From: Carya illinoinensis
Taxonomy: Eukaryota; Streptophyta; Magnoliopsida; Fagales; Juglandaceae
Reading direction: 5' to 3'
DNA length: 64,000 bases
Assembly: GCF_018687715.1 (NCBI RefSeq)
Contig: NC_056765.1
Location: 30,774,254-30,838,253, forward strand
This document shows positions 22,700 through 33,268 of this stretch, in pieces (position 1 is the stretch's first letter; every line of letters begins with the position of its first letter). A model generated the notes under the pieces. That model had not been told where the DNA came from and searched no databases. It saw nothing but the letters and a program-made list of their open reading frames with translations. A program made the translations under genes and the position numbers.

Positions 22700-23040
22700 T
22701 GAAAATGAGGGTGCAACAGTCTGCAGATTGGAAAAGAGATCAGTCAAATCATTTCCCTCATTACATAAGGCTCTGTTACACAATGAGTTCTTAGCCTGTG
22801 AACGAGACCAGTCAAATCATTTCCCTCATTAATATAAATCAAATTGAGTTTTGAAGGAAAAACCATAGCAAATAATTAGTTTATCAAGTACTGGGAAATA
22901 ATATATACCAGTGACTAACGAGCTGGTGATAGCCAGAGTCATGGGCAAGGACATGAGCTTTAGCAATCCTCAGTAGCCAAACTTCTGTTGAATGCCAAGA
23001 AGGTGCATAAACTTGCTTTCACTGCGGCTTTCCGTTCATA
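22700..23040 (-). pseudogene. Second, shorter lipoxygenase fragment, unit 1
   Basis: Minus-strand AKAHVLAHDSGYHQLVSH is again readable at about 22915-22985, and the start of the LLHPHF exon at about 22705-22735, where it is cut off. It is a partial duplicate of the fragment at 20336-20660, so the lipoxygenase-module block was duplicated within the unit before the unit itself was. Confidence 0.7.
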
Positions 23041-23185
23041 ACCATAATATGAAATACCTTATCAAAATCAATACTCTATTTTAATTAAGGACTTTTCTGA
23101 AAAACAAAAACAAATAACCGCGGGAAGAGAGAGCATTAGGAAACTTTGCAATCGATGTTGAAGATATTTCTTTAGAAGGACTTAC

Positions 23186-23289
23186 CGATCAAGCTTTTCC
23201 TGGCACTGACATCTGATTTGTTGTAGATGCGGAGTTGCTATTCTTAACAGAAATTTCCTCAATTTCAGCAACAGTAAAAGGTTGGCCAC
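23186..23289 (-). other. 104-bp exon module, copy B2 (nearest 3' exon of the intact NLR)
   Basis: Acceptor CAG at 23290-23292 and donor GTAAGT at 23180-23185 (minus strand). Splicing from the donor at 23798 would join it to the intact NLR transcript as a 3' untranslated exon, since the NLR stop codon is upstream. Confidence 0.6.
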
Positions 23290-23798
23290 CTGCTTTCAAA
23301 TATGTTTTGTTGTGAATTTGTGAACATGATAGACCATCTTCTTTTAGAAATTACACGAGAACTTTTCCCTCATAATAAAAAATCACACAGGAATTCTCTA
23401 ACGAGTAAACATAAGCAAATAGAGTTGCATATTGCTCGTTCATTGATATACATGCCATGGCCAGTATTGCACATCAATGATATAAATGTTTTTTTTTCAT
23501 TAATTGTCCTTTTATAACTGAAACTGAGATCTATTGAACCACATTCAATCGAAAGAAACCTGCAAACCATACGAGAGAGACACAACAATATGTTCCGTCA
23601 AAGATAGTTTTAAGCATACTTTATTTGAGGAGTAACGTTATGTAATTTATAAAAAAAAAAATGAATCCACTAAAAACGAATAGTTATTTTATTTTACATT
23701 TTGTCATGAAGAGATCAACTGTAATTGTATAAATCATTTTGCTCAAAATAAAAATAATCGAATTATATTGATTAATGGTTGTAAAAGCTAATACGTAC

Positions 23799-23873
23799 CT
23801 AACTTTGAAAGGTGAATGTACAGTCGCAGCCATCCACCTGTAGTTCATATGTTTGGCTTGTAGAAGAAGCCAT
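23799..23873 (-). other. 3' untranslated stretch after the NLR stop, with a 24-codon ORF and a splice donor
   Basis: An ATG directly follows the NLR stop codon and opens 24 codons rich in Ser and Thr, ending TTTCAAAGTTAG at a strong donor GTACGT (23793-23798). Diverged copies follow the NLRs of units 2 and 3 with the donor kept; in unit 3 the reading is altered. The conserved donor argues for a spliced 3' UTR rather than for the tiny ORF being translated. Confidence 0.5.
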
Positions 23874-26800
23874 TCAAATCTTTTTATAATTAATCCTTAC
23901 GCTGGGGATGTGAGCAACCTTGCGCCATTCTTTTCCTTTTTTATTTTGCAACTGTTTCTCCAATAGTGGACATCCGCGGATCTCTAGAGAAGAAATGGAG
24001 GCAGGAAACCCATCTTTTGGCACGAACTTCAGATTAGGACAATCATAGATCTCCATCTGCTCAAGAGAGGTGAGGCCTTGAATGCCCAAGTTGTCCAAAG
24101 ATGTTATAGTTGGAATTCCAGAGATGGTAAGAAAGATCAGAGTAGAAATGGAGTCGAACAATCTGTTGTTTGCCGTGACCTTCAGCCTTGGGAGCTTACA
24201 GATATATAATGTTTCAAGAAAGGTGAGTTGTTGAAGGCCCTTCTTGTCTAGAGAGGTCATATTTGAAAATCCAGAGATGTTAAGACTGGTCATCTTCATG
24301 GGCAGCAAATCCGGCTCTGGAAAACACTTCACATCTTCGCAATTGCCATGGATTGACAATTCTTGAAGAGAGAAGAGTTTTTGTAGGCCCCATGTCGTTC
24401 GACAGGCAACGAGCTTGTCACAATCTTCTACGAAAATCGATTTTAAATTGGTAGGCAAGCCCCCTTCACCGAATGATTGCAGCATTGGACACTTACGGAT
24501 CAATAGTAACTTTAAATTGGTAGGCAAGCCCCCTTCACCGAATGATTGCAGCATTGGACAGTTATAGATAGATAGTGACTCCAGGGATGGAAGGAGTAGG
24601 TGCATCTTGTCAGGTAATGACCTTAAATTCCCACAATCACTTATCTCAAATGTTTTCAATTTTTCGGCACGCAATCCTCCATCTGGAAATGATACGAAAT
24701 TAGGGCAATTCTTGATTCGTATAATCGAGGCGGCTAAATCGTTTTGATGTTGTTCTGAATTAATAAGAGACTTCAGATTCTCACACCCCTTGATGGTGAA
24801 AATATCAATCTTTGTGATTAAGTTTACATGAAAGCACCTAAGAGAATCGCAACTATTTCTCAAGTATAACTCTTTGAGGGATGAATAGTTGAAGTGCACT
24901 GGGAATTCTAACTTCTTACAGTTTGAGATCGTAAGACTTTTTAATGTGGAGGGTAGACCATCATCGGAAAGTAACATGAGCGAGCAACAACGATCAATTT
25001 CCAATTCTTGAAGAGGACTGCTGGAATCCATCATTCCCTCCGGTAGGGACCGTAATGCATCAGATCCTTTAAGTACTAGTTTTTGCAATCCAGATGGCAA
25101 TTCATTTAACAGAACCTCGTTAACATTTATTAACTCCAATTGACGTAGAGTAGGAGACCTTGGAAGTGAGGCCGCCAGCTGCGAACATTCAACAATCTCA
25201 AGTCTGGCTAAAGAAGGAAGATGGATGGGCAACCCTCCTGTTAGCTTGGGGCACTTGATAATCTGAAGTTCTTCAAGACAAGGAAATGCTGCTTCACCTT
25301 CATTTTCAGAATCAAAACAAAACCAGTTTTCCCAATTTGGCATGTCTTCAAACGTAAGATATCTCAAGGCTTCGAATGGCCGCTTAAACGTAAAAGAACT
25401 GCTACCATAGAACTCCTTACCCACTCTAGCAATTCCATGAAAGCCAATAATATAGAGCTTCTGGAGAGAGTGTAGTTGTCCAAATGATGGCAAGATGTGG
25501 CAATATTTACAATTATAGAGATAAAGATATTCTATCTTAGAGAGTGAAGGATGAGCGATCCAATCCGGTAAGCTTTTACCACCATAATTGTTGATAAAGA
25601 GATTTTTCAAGTTTGTATGGGGTTGGAGATTCTCCAGTACAGTTATTTGATCACTTTCTGAAATATTGCTAGTTGTATCGTCCCATTTCAACTCCAAACT
25701 CGTAAGGTGCTTCTTATCCTTCAACCTTGCATCCAAAGCATCTTCAGGCGATTTGATATTTTGGAGCTTCGTAATAGTGAGATTCCCCCCAATATCTTCA
25801 AGATTCCCCAACTCCCCAATGCTCGATCCACAATGTTTGTTGACAACAAATATATCCAAAGTCTGTAAACATTTTAGTCTACCCAGATGTAACGGCATCT
25901 TCGTTATGGCACTTCCATATAAATCAAGATGACGCAAACTAATGAGTTTATGCATATCTCTAGGTAATACAGTAAGATTCCAACAACGCCATAATCTCAA
26001 TGTTTGCAAATTGCACAATTTACATATAGAATTAGGTAGTTTTCTAATTCCTGTCCAAGACAGATCCAAATATCGTAGATGTCGAATTTTGCCAATTGAA
26101 TCAGGCAACTCAGTCAAATTTCTATAATTTGCAAAGGAAAGCACTCGTAAGAATCTCAACATGGGCCACGAATGGTCATGTGCGAATTTTCTCCTTACGA
26201 TTAATCCATTCCAATGATCTGTTATTGGGAGAAAAGTGCGCAACCCCTTGGCCTCGTAAAGTGCCTCTAACGTCTTTGGGATGTTTTCCAAGCTTTGTCC
26301 AACAATTGATAAATGGCGAGTCTTGTTCGTAAGTTGGAGCGAATTTCCATCCTCCAGTCTAAAGATAAATTGCCCAGATACTAATCTTGCTAAGTCGTTG
26401 ACAAGATCATGCATTCCGAATGTTGAAGAAGTACTTGATTCTTGAAATAATAACGATCTCGATACCAGATCAACGAAGTTATCATCGCCAACTTGCTCCA
26501 TTGTTTTGCCTTTAGACTTTTGTAATAGACCTTCTGCCATCCACAATGAGACTAATTCCTCTTTGTCGAAAAAATGATCTTTTGGATATATAGAACAATA
26601 AGCAAAGCAACGCTTTAAATGTGAGGGCAAATATTTATAACTTAATCTTAGAGCAGGAATAATTTGATCAGTCGACATGTCCCACAACTCGCTCTTTAAT
26701 ATTTTATTCCAATCATCAGCATCTACATTAGACCACAAGAGAGATCCAATTGTCTTGACAGCTAAAGGGAGACCTTTGCATTTTTCCAGGATTTGTCTTC

Positions 26801-27866
26801 CAATTGCTTCTAGCTCTGGATGCTTATTGGAGACACTGCCACTAAACGCATGCCTTACAAAAAGTGACCAACATTCTTTTTCTGGTAATGGCTTCAGATT
26901 GTGTTTGAAAGTAGTTTGCATAACCGATGCTACTCGTTCTTCACGTGTGGTTATCAAAACTCTGCTCCCTTGTGCTCCAAATCTGAAGGGATTACTTAAG
27001 ACCTCCCAATTAATATTATTCCAAACATCATCTAAAACAAGTAGAAATTTATTTCCTGTCAAACTCTCCTTTAGCGTACTTTGAAGCCAATTTAGAGTCT
27101 TACCATCACCATTAGCGGATGAATATACTCCCTCTAGAATTGCTTTTGTTACCTTAAAGACGTCAAAGTCATCCGAAACACAAGCCCATGCTTTAAGGTC
27201 AAAATGTTCCTTCACTTTCTCGTGATTGTATACAAGCTGAGCAAGGGTGGTCTTGCCGAGTCCCCCCATACCGACAATAGCAATCACAAACAACTTATTG
27301 CCACTTACCTCATCCGAGAACAAGAAATTAATTATTTTCTCCTTATCATCTTCTCTACCACAAATACCAGATTCTTCAACCAAAGAAGTTGTGGGCAATC
27401 TTTCGGATGGTTTCCCTTGAGCTCCTCCTTTTAGACCTATAACGTCCTTTTGTCTTACAAGAGCATTCAATCGGTCAAGCACTTGTTTTATCTTTGGTTC
27501 TATTTCCTTGACAAAAGGTTTAAGAGAAGTAGAGATGGTTTTTCGTACCTTGCTTGTAGTGGTATGAAATTCAGCATCCAACTTGCATCGCATGGCTTCG
27601 GTATCAATCTCATCCAAGATGTCCTCTGCATCATAGATAGCATCTTTCAACTCACCAAGCCATTCTTTCACGTAGGGATTTGTCACTTGTTTTTCCTCTG
27701 CATCTTCAAACACAGCATTCACAGATAGCAAAGCCATCTTCAGGTTGTTCAAGAGTGTGTGGTCGAGTTTTTGTCGCCGAAAAAAGTCAACAAATTCACG
27801 AGATGCCACCCTTTCAAAAAACACTTGGAGGAGTGGGGAGAGAAATATGCCTGCAAGCTCAACCAT
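23874..27866 (-). CDS. CC-NB-ARC-LRR disease resistance protein (RPP13-like protein 1 type), intact
   Basis: Single-exon reading frame of 1330 codons for an intracellular immune receptor that recognises pathogen effectors and switches between ADP and ATP states. Domains: Rx-type coiled coil (about 1-150) with YDAEDILDEI at 78-87; NB-ARC with P-loop GMGGLGKTT (199-207), kinase-2 FLLVLDDVW (274-282), RNBS-B GSRVLITT, GLPL (365-368), RNBS-D FAYCSIYPKD and MHD (485-487); then a long LRR region (about 520-1300) of typical length. The start is chosen because the family begins close to this point. Two adjacent copies of a 23-residue LRR (CPMLQSFGEGGLPTNL) lie near residue 1120. No stop, shift or missing motif is seen, so it is the one host gene here likely to be functional. 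Paralogues in units 2 and 3 are broken. Confidence 0.95.
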   Translation of the reverse strand: MVELAGIFLSPLLQVFFERVASREFVDFFRRQKLDHTLLNNLKMALLSVNAVFEDAEEKQVTNPYVKEWLGELKDAIYDAEDILDEIDTEAMRCKLDAEFHTTTSKVRKTISTSLKPFVKEIEPKIKQVLDRLNALVRQKDVIGLKGGAQGKPSERLPTTSLVEESGICGREDDKEKIINFLFSDEVSGNKLFVIAIVGMGGLGKTTLAQLVYNHEKVKEHFDLKAWACVSDDFDVFKVTKAILEGVYSSANGDGKTLNWLQSTLKESLTGNKFLLVLDDVWNNINWEVLSNPFRFGAQGSRVLITTREERVASVMQTTFKHNLKPLPEKECWSLFVRHAFSGSVSNKHPELEAIGRQILEKCKGLPLAVKTIGSLLWSNVDADDWNKILKSELWDMSTDQIIPALRLSYKYLPSHLKRCFAYCSIYPKDHFFDKEELVSLWMAEGLLQKSKGKTMEQVGDDNFVDLVSRSLLFQESSTSSTFGMHDLVNDLARLVSGQFIFRLEDGNSLQLTNKTRHLSIVGQSLENIPKTLEALYEAKGLRTFLPITDHWNGLIVRRKFAHDHSWPMLRFLRVLSFANYRNLTELPDSIGKIRHLRYLDLSWTGIRKLPNSICKLCNLQTLRLWRCWNLTVLPRDMHKLISLRHLDLYGSAITKMPLHLGRLKCLQTLDIFVVNKHCGSSIGELGNLEDIGGNLTITKLQNIKSPEDALDARLKDKKHLTSLELKWDDTTSNISESDQITVLENLQPHTNLKNLFINNYGGKSLPDWIAHPSLSKIEYLYLYNCKYCHILPSFGQLHSLQKLYIIGFHGIARVGKEFYGSSSFTFKRPFEALRYLTFEDMPNWENWFCFDSENEGEAAFPCLEELQIIKCPKLTGGLPIHLPSLARLEIVECSQLAASLPRSPTLRQLELINVNEVLLNELPSGLQKLVLKGSDALRSLPEGMMDSSSPLQELEIDRCCSLMLLSDDGLPSTLKSLTISNCKKLEFPVHFNYSSLKELYLRNSCDSLRCFHVNLITKIDIFTIKGCENLKSLINSEQHQNDLAASIIRIKNCPNFVSFPDGGLRAEKLKTFEISDCGNLRSLPDKMHLLLPSLESLSIYNCPMLQSFGEGGLPTNLKLLLIRKCPMLQSFGEGGLPTNLKSIFVEDCDKLVACRTTWGLQKLFSLQELSIHGNCEDVKCFPEPDLLPMKMTSLNISGFSNMTSLDKKGLQQLTFLETLYICKLPRLKVTANNRLFDSISTLIFLTISGIPTITSLDNLGIQGLTSLEQMEIYDCPNLKFVPKDGFPASISSLEIRGCPLLEKQLQNKKGKEWRKVAHIPSVRINYKKI

Positions 27867-28436
27867 GGTTTCTGCTTTGTAATGGAAGGAATCAAAGGAA
27901 ATGAAGCAAAAGTGATGAAAAATAGTGGAGAGAAATAAGATTACAAGCCCTCTTTTGCTTCGACGCTAAAACTGAATTTCCATCTACCGCGAAGTGAAGA
28001 AATTAATGAGAAATTTCGCAAATCACTTTACCCGAAAACATTTCTTTGTTAATTAGCTCTCTGGCCTTATTGAATGTGGTCGACATTGAACACGTATTGA
28101 AGACAAACTGGTGGAATAATGTCATTCAACATGCCACCTACCATTCCATGCAATAATATAGTTTGATTTTTTAATTCATTCCAAGCTTGACTTCCCATCA
28201 CGACTTGATGAATGTTATAGTCTCATCTACTGAAAAAGGGGCTCTATTGTGAAGTGTGAAGAGTGATATAAAATAAAAGTTAAGATTATCTGCCACTAAT
28301 CAATCAATATCCTCCAAAGTCTCCATCTTCGTATTCTGTACGGGCTTAAATCTTAATTGTGGAAATTAAAACTCCACAAAAGATTAAAAGAAAAATAACA
28401 TTTTTGGAGAACGTACAATGTTCATTCCAACTAGAC
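27867..28436. other. Upstream region of the intact NLR
   Basis: Presumed promoter and leader for the minus-strand NLR. I see no convincing TATA box and assign none. The corresponding DNA is absent from unit 2, where the NLR body and this region were lost together. Confidence 0.5.
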
Positions 28437-28790
28437 CAATTCATTGCAACGACATTCTTGACCAAGGCGTCAAAAAAACATTTGCAAAGCATTACTGGCC
28501 TGGATGTAACCCGCTATGATAGTACTCCATGATACAACATCTCGTTTAGGCATTCGATCAAACCAATCCAGAGCTCAATCCATATCACCTGTCCCTACGT
28601 ACCCACCAACCATAATATTCCATGAATACAAATCCCACTCCACGCTGTAATCAAACATCCTTCTGGCCTCCTCAACCAAGCCCCAATTCGCATACATCCC
28701 AATCAAGGCATTGGTAATAAAAAAAAAAAAAATCCCACATCGACAATATATCAAACCTTCAATACGTTTATATATTATAGACATCTATCA
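28437..28790 (-). pseudogene. PPR protein fragment, unit 1
   Basis: Minus-strand reading NALIGMYANWGLVEEARRMF followed by SWNIMVGGYVGTGDMD is a pentatricopeptide repeat of the PLS class. These proteins bind organelle RNA. An A-run and a frame change stand upstream, stops follow downstream (RMPKRDVVSW-like reading near 28545), and the rest of the gene is absent. Same fragment, longer, at 48838-49381. Confidence 0.8.
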
Positions 28791-30182
28791 TTTATACGGA
28801 TTCTAAATTAGTAACGCATCCAATAAATTTTTTGTATGTCAGAAAGTTTATTGTGTGTCTAGCTTTTTTATAAAAGAAAAATCAATTTTAAAATGATTGG
28901 TATAATTACAAAGTTTGTTGTGTCTATAGTTTTAAAAAACAGGCTGTATTACAGAGTTTTATTGTTTGTCTAGTTTTAAACAAATCATTTTTTAAATGAT
29001 TGGTATTACGGCGTTTATTGTGTCTAGTTTTTTAAAAAATTGATGAATTGATAAACTGGGATTTTTTATATTATAACATTTATTGTTTGTCTACGTTTTA
29101 ATATTATTTATACAAAAACTAGCCCGAAAATAAAATCAAAATATTAATACAGCATTTAATACCATAAAGTTTGACACAAACCAACTATCAATTTTAAAAT
29201 GATCGATATTACATATAATTTAAAAATTAAAACAAATTTAAAAAGCTGGGTATTACTAGACAATATGCCATTGTTATATCGATGTGTCATCCACGGGATC
29301 GGGTCAAAGCGGACACCCTTTATACTGGAAGTAGAGTATATAAACCTATAGAAGCATTTATATATATATATATAGTCGGTGTGGGACTTTATAATTGGGG
29401 TTTAGACTAAACCCACCACCTTTTTTACCTCTCTTCAAACCTCGTCACCTCCTTCTTCTTCAGTCACGTTAAACCAGAGAGAATAGAGAGACAAAGATAT
29501 ATAATAGTTGGCTGTATTCATAACAAGTTTTTAGAAAATTAAGAAAGAAACATTTGACGGGCAATTCTCTCGTTAGTCCAACTGTCAATTATTACTTAAT
29601 TACCATATTCATGATTATAATTTTGAGTTAGGATGTTAATTCTACCTTGCTCTTCCAAGATCTATCAGCAAACCAAACAGGGGTGAGAGCAAATATGAGC
29701 ATTAAAGCAAATTGAGTAGAGCGAAACCACAAACCTAGTTTCCCTCGCAATGCCGCTCTCCAATAACTTAGAAAAACCCCAAGTCATGACCAGATTGACC
29801 ATACACAGCATCCCATTGCTTGCATGCCCACTTTCTAATTTCTAATGTTTTCCAGAATAAATATACATAATAGGAACAAAACAAACTGAAAGTCTTTAAA
29901 ATAAGAAACAATTAATAGCCAAGATCCAATAAATGTAAAGAATATCATGTAAAAGAACGTACGAAGAAATGAAGCATGAAGAGCAAAGGAGGAGGAGGAG
30001 CAATGAAGGTGGCAGTGCGGGTTTGGTTTGGATATCTGGAAGAAGCGTGTCCCACATCGATCGTACTGTTTTTTGAATACTGATTTAGAAAGTTGTTAAT
30101 TAAAATATTGACCTTTTTTATAATTCAAAATTCAAAACTCAAGTTAAAAAAGAAAAACTGATAAAATGATACTGTTATTTAG
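28791..30182. other. Right part of unit 1
   Basis: 28800-29260 contains degenerate repeats of about 70-150 bp built on TTTATTGTGTGTCTAG and AAAATGATTGGTATTAC. The part after about 29600 matches 50313 onward, including a leader-like segment (about 29950-30050) with a GTACGT donor on the minus strand, but the USP exon that unit 2 keeps is missing here. Confidence 0.5.
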
Positions 30183-30183
30183 T

Positions 30184-31920
30184 ACATGTAATATTGTTGT
30201 TACATGTATAACTATACTTGTATTTATATTAATTTGATAGATGGTCAAATGAGAGTTCTTGTTACAATAAATATTTAGATTAGAAAAATTCTAACCAGAA
30301 GTCCACGCACCACATACCACACTTTTTTATTTATTTTTATTTTACCAAATGTTTGATATATAGATAATTAGTAGAATAATTCAATTAGTTTAAAAAGAAT
30401 AAACTAAAAAAATTTTAAAAATTAAAAAAAAATATAATGTGTTGTGTGTGGACTTATGTGTAGCAAAGATTGGAGAGTCAATATATTCCCAACCCTCTCC
30501 ACCCTAACTCTTGGAGAAGCTAGCTACTAGTTAGTAGCCAGGAAAATAAGATTAAAACTCAAACAATGAAATTAAAGAACGCATATGTCAATTTTGGTTG
30601 CGAATAGTCTTTTCGTTGCAATAAATTTGTCACAAGAGTCTGTTTTTCTTGTAGTGCGTTCAATATACAAAAATCAGTCTTAAATAACTTGTTGGCTTAA
30701 AGCATACACATTATATATATATATATACACACACACGATTACCACATGATTTCATCCACTTCAATTGGTTTTACAGGTAGGAATTCATGCCTATTCCCAC
30801 TCTCTCAAAAATAAAAATAAAGATATTACATATTACATATAAAAAATATATATTTACAAACTAATGTGGTTTTTTATAATCCGTTAATATATTTACATTT
30901 CAATAAAAATAATTTTATCATTTGACATATTATATTAAACCGCGTCAATTTATTCATTTATTTTTATATAATCATTTTATATACATAGTATTTCTCTATT
31001 AATATATCATTTGCACAAGCAAATGCGCGAAATGGTTTTGTTAGATGTAGTACTAACTTTCATCCAAACAACACCATGTCACAAAGGATTTATTTAAAAA
31101 TTATAGCTAATAACTACATTTTGACACTCTGTCATTCCTTTACTTCGATCCTTTCCACTTCGTTGTCCTCGCCATTGGTCGGTAAGGTATATTCCACTTT
31201 CCATTGCCCCAAACACCCTCGTTATTACCATTTATAGATTAGGTGGTAAACAGGGAGGGAAAAGAAAGGAAAAGAAAAGAAAAGGAAAATAAGAATAATT
31301 AAAAAGAAAAAAAAAAAGGAAAACTAGGAGAGAAAGGACACGCGTGAAAGGCTTTGGCTCTCTTTCTCTCTCAAACATATGCGGAGGATGCACATTAATA
31401 TGGTCTGAGTCCAAGTTTGGAACTTTTAAATTGTATAATGAGAAGAAGTGTCAACCTATTCTTCTTAGAAGTAGATGGCTATGCAAGAATAAGAATCCCA
31501 ACTACTACAAAACCCTCAAATGCTCCTTGATGCTTTGTTCTGTGAGGGAGTGAGATCGAACACTGATGAAAAAATAAAAAAGCATAGACGTTTTCCGTTT
31601 GGTTCTGGTAGAGAATGACATGGCATGGGACGATGATGAGCTATCTAAAGAAGGACAGACCCATGTGTATCTGAGGAGTCTAATCTCATATGAGCCTCTA
31701 ATGGTGGCTGTAAGAGACTTGAAGGAACTGGGGTGCGGGGGAGCTAGTGAACAGGGTCTGGGACTCTAGGGGCTCTGGTAAAGGAAGGGGTGAAGGGGGT
31801 CAAGGTGGGCAAGGGGATGGCATCTCGGGGAATGGAGAGGGTAAAATAAAACAATGGACGTGGCAGTGTGTCATAGTTTGTGAGATCCTCTGTGTTTATA
31901 GTGTTTTCCTTACTATTTTT
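30184..31920. other. Left part of unit 2, no confident gene
   Basis: Collinear with 8804-10443. The plus-strand ORF at 31344-31553 is the counterpart of 9886-10095 and stays open with several substitutions, but is unrecognised. A G-rich tract at 31735-31820 again has four G-runs. A short insertion at about 30590-30657, absent from unit 1, carries TTTTCGTTGCAATAAATTTG. Confidence 0.5.
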
Positions 31921-32643
31921 CAAGGCTTGAAAAATTAGAATCGGGTAAAGACTGATTCAATCAATTATCGGGTGATTCAGGACTATTTTGAATCAGATAC
32001 TTCAATGTTGATAAAAAGTATATCATATTTGATGCAATTCAAACATTTTATATCATGTATAAAAGAGTATAAAATATAAATTTATTAATTAGTTTCAATA
32101 AAAAATCATATAAATCTAAATAATTTTAATAAATATGTAATCTATGTATTTAACCTCATTTGCCTTATATACAAAAAATATAAAGATCATTTATAAGTTA
32201 TAAACACATGGCAAATATAGTATTTTATGCACAACTATAAATTTAATATAAAATACCTATATTAAAGAGCTACACATGTTTTATGCACAACCATCTCCTC
32301 AACTTTTTGTTCAACTAAAAATAAAAAATAAAGAACTACATGTTTTATCTTTTAATTTCTTTACAATTCTTATTGAATATAATTATGAAAAGGTTAATAT
32401 ATGTTTAGTTCTATCATATTTTTATACAAAAAATTAAAAGAAATGTTGAGTTGTTACAACTTAAAATAAATACAGTTATGATTCGGTTCAAATCCGTCTA
32501 AAATAGGCTAGATCAATCTGAATCAGTCGATTGAAGTAGTTCAATGAACAATTCAAAATATTCATTAAAATCGATCTGGTTTCTTACAAATTCAATTTGA
32601 ATCGATTAAATCGACCTGAATGGAATTGTTTTTTCGAGCCTTG
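31921..32643. mobile_element. hAT-like MITE, unit 2 copy
   Basis: Same insertion as 10444-11178, 723 bp. Left end CAAGGCTTGAAAAA; right end TTTTTTCGAGCCTTG with one change from perfect inverse. Confidence 0.75.
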
Positions 32644-33268
32644 CTATTTTCTAGTTTTTTTTTTTTTTTTGTGATATTCGTAATAAGAAGATTGAGGTAA
32701 AATTGATTATTTCAATGTAATATAAATATATATAATCCAGTTAATTATAAATATAATATGAACTCAAAGGTCTCTACCCCGTCAAGAAATTGGAATGATG
32801 TTGCCTATTCAGACCGATGTATGTGATATTCTACAAATTTTTACTAACACATCAAGACATTTTTGCTTATCTAGAAAATCACACTACATTGTAGCTTATT
32901 TGAGATTAAAAAATATTTTAATATGTGCTAGAATTTAGAGAGACTCGAGTTTTAGAAAGAATTGTCTTTTCTTGTATAGTCATCTCACCGATTACATTGA
33001 TGGTAGAGTAAATATATATACACATGAGGGAAGAATATTCCCTCACAATTACAGCTAATACAGACAAGAGAAAATGACGTGCTATTATAAAAAATGGTTT
33101 GTTGAAGGTAGCCTGGAGGATTTCGTCTTGTTCTGTGGCATGGCTTGAGAAGAGTTTGGGCATGGTGCTGTTGGTGCATGAGTTTTTGCTATTGAATGGT
33201 TTGCATGTATTGGGTCGTGAGCGTTGTTGTGTGCATTGCTTTCATGCACTAGATGTGGTGCTTTGTCA

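Larger units (their letters stand above)
8803..30182. repeat. Tandem duplication unit 1
   Basis: Begins at TACATGTAATATTG (8803), the same sequence as at 30183; a more diverged version occurs near 50901. The same order of MITE, copia element, retroposed insert, lipoxygenase fragments, exon modules, NLR and PPR fragment recurs in unit 2. This unit alone keeps the complete NLR. It lacks the hAT insertion and the USP exon of unit 2. Confidence 0.85.

Noticed and set aside
25666..27904. Several plus-strand ORFs of 60-135 codons opposite the intact NLR
   Set aside because: They mirror conserved NLR codons and have no start context or domain of their own.
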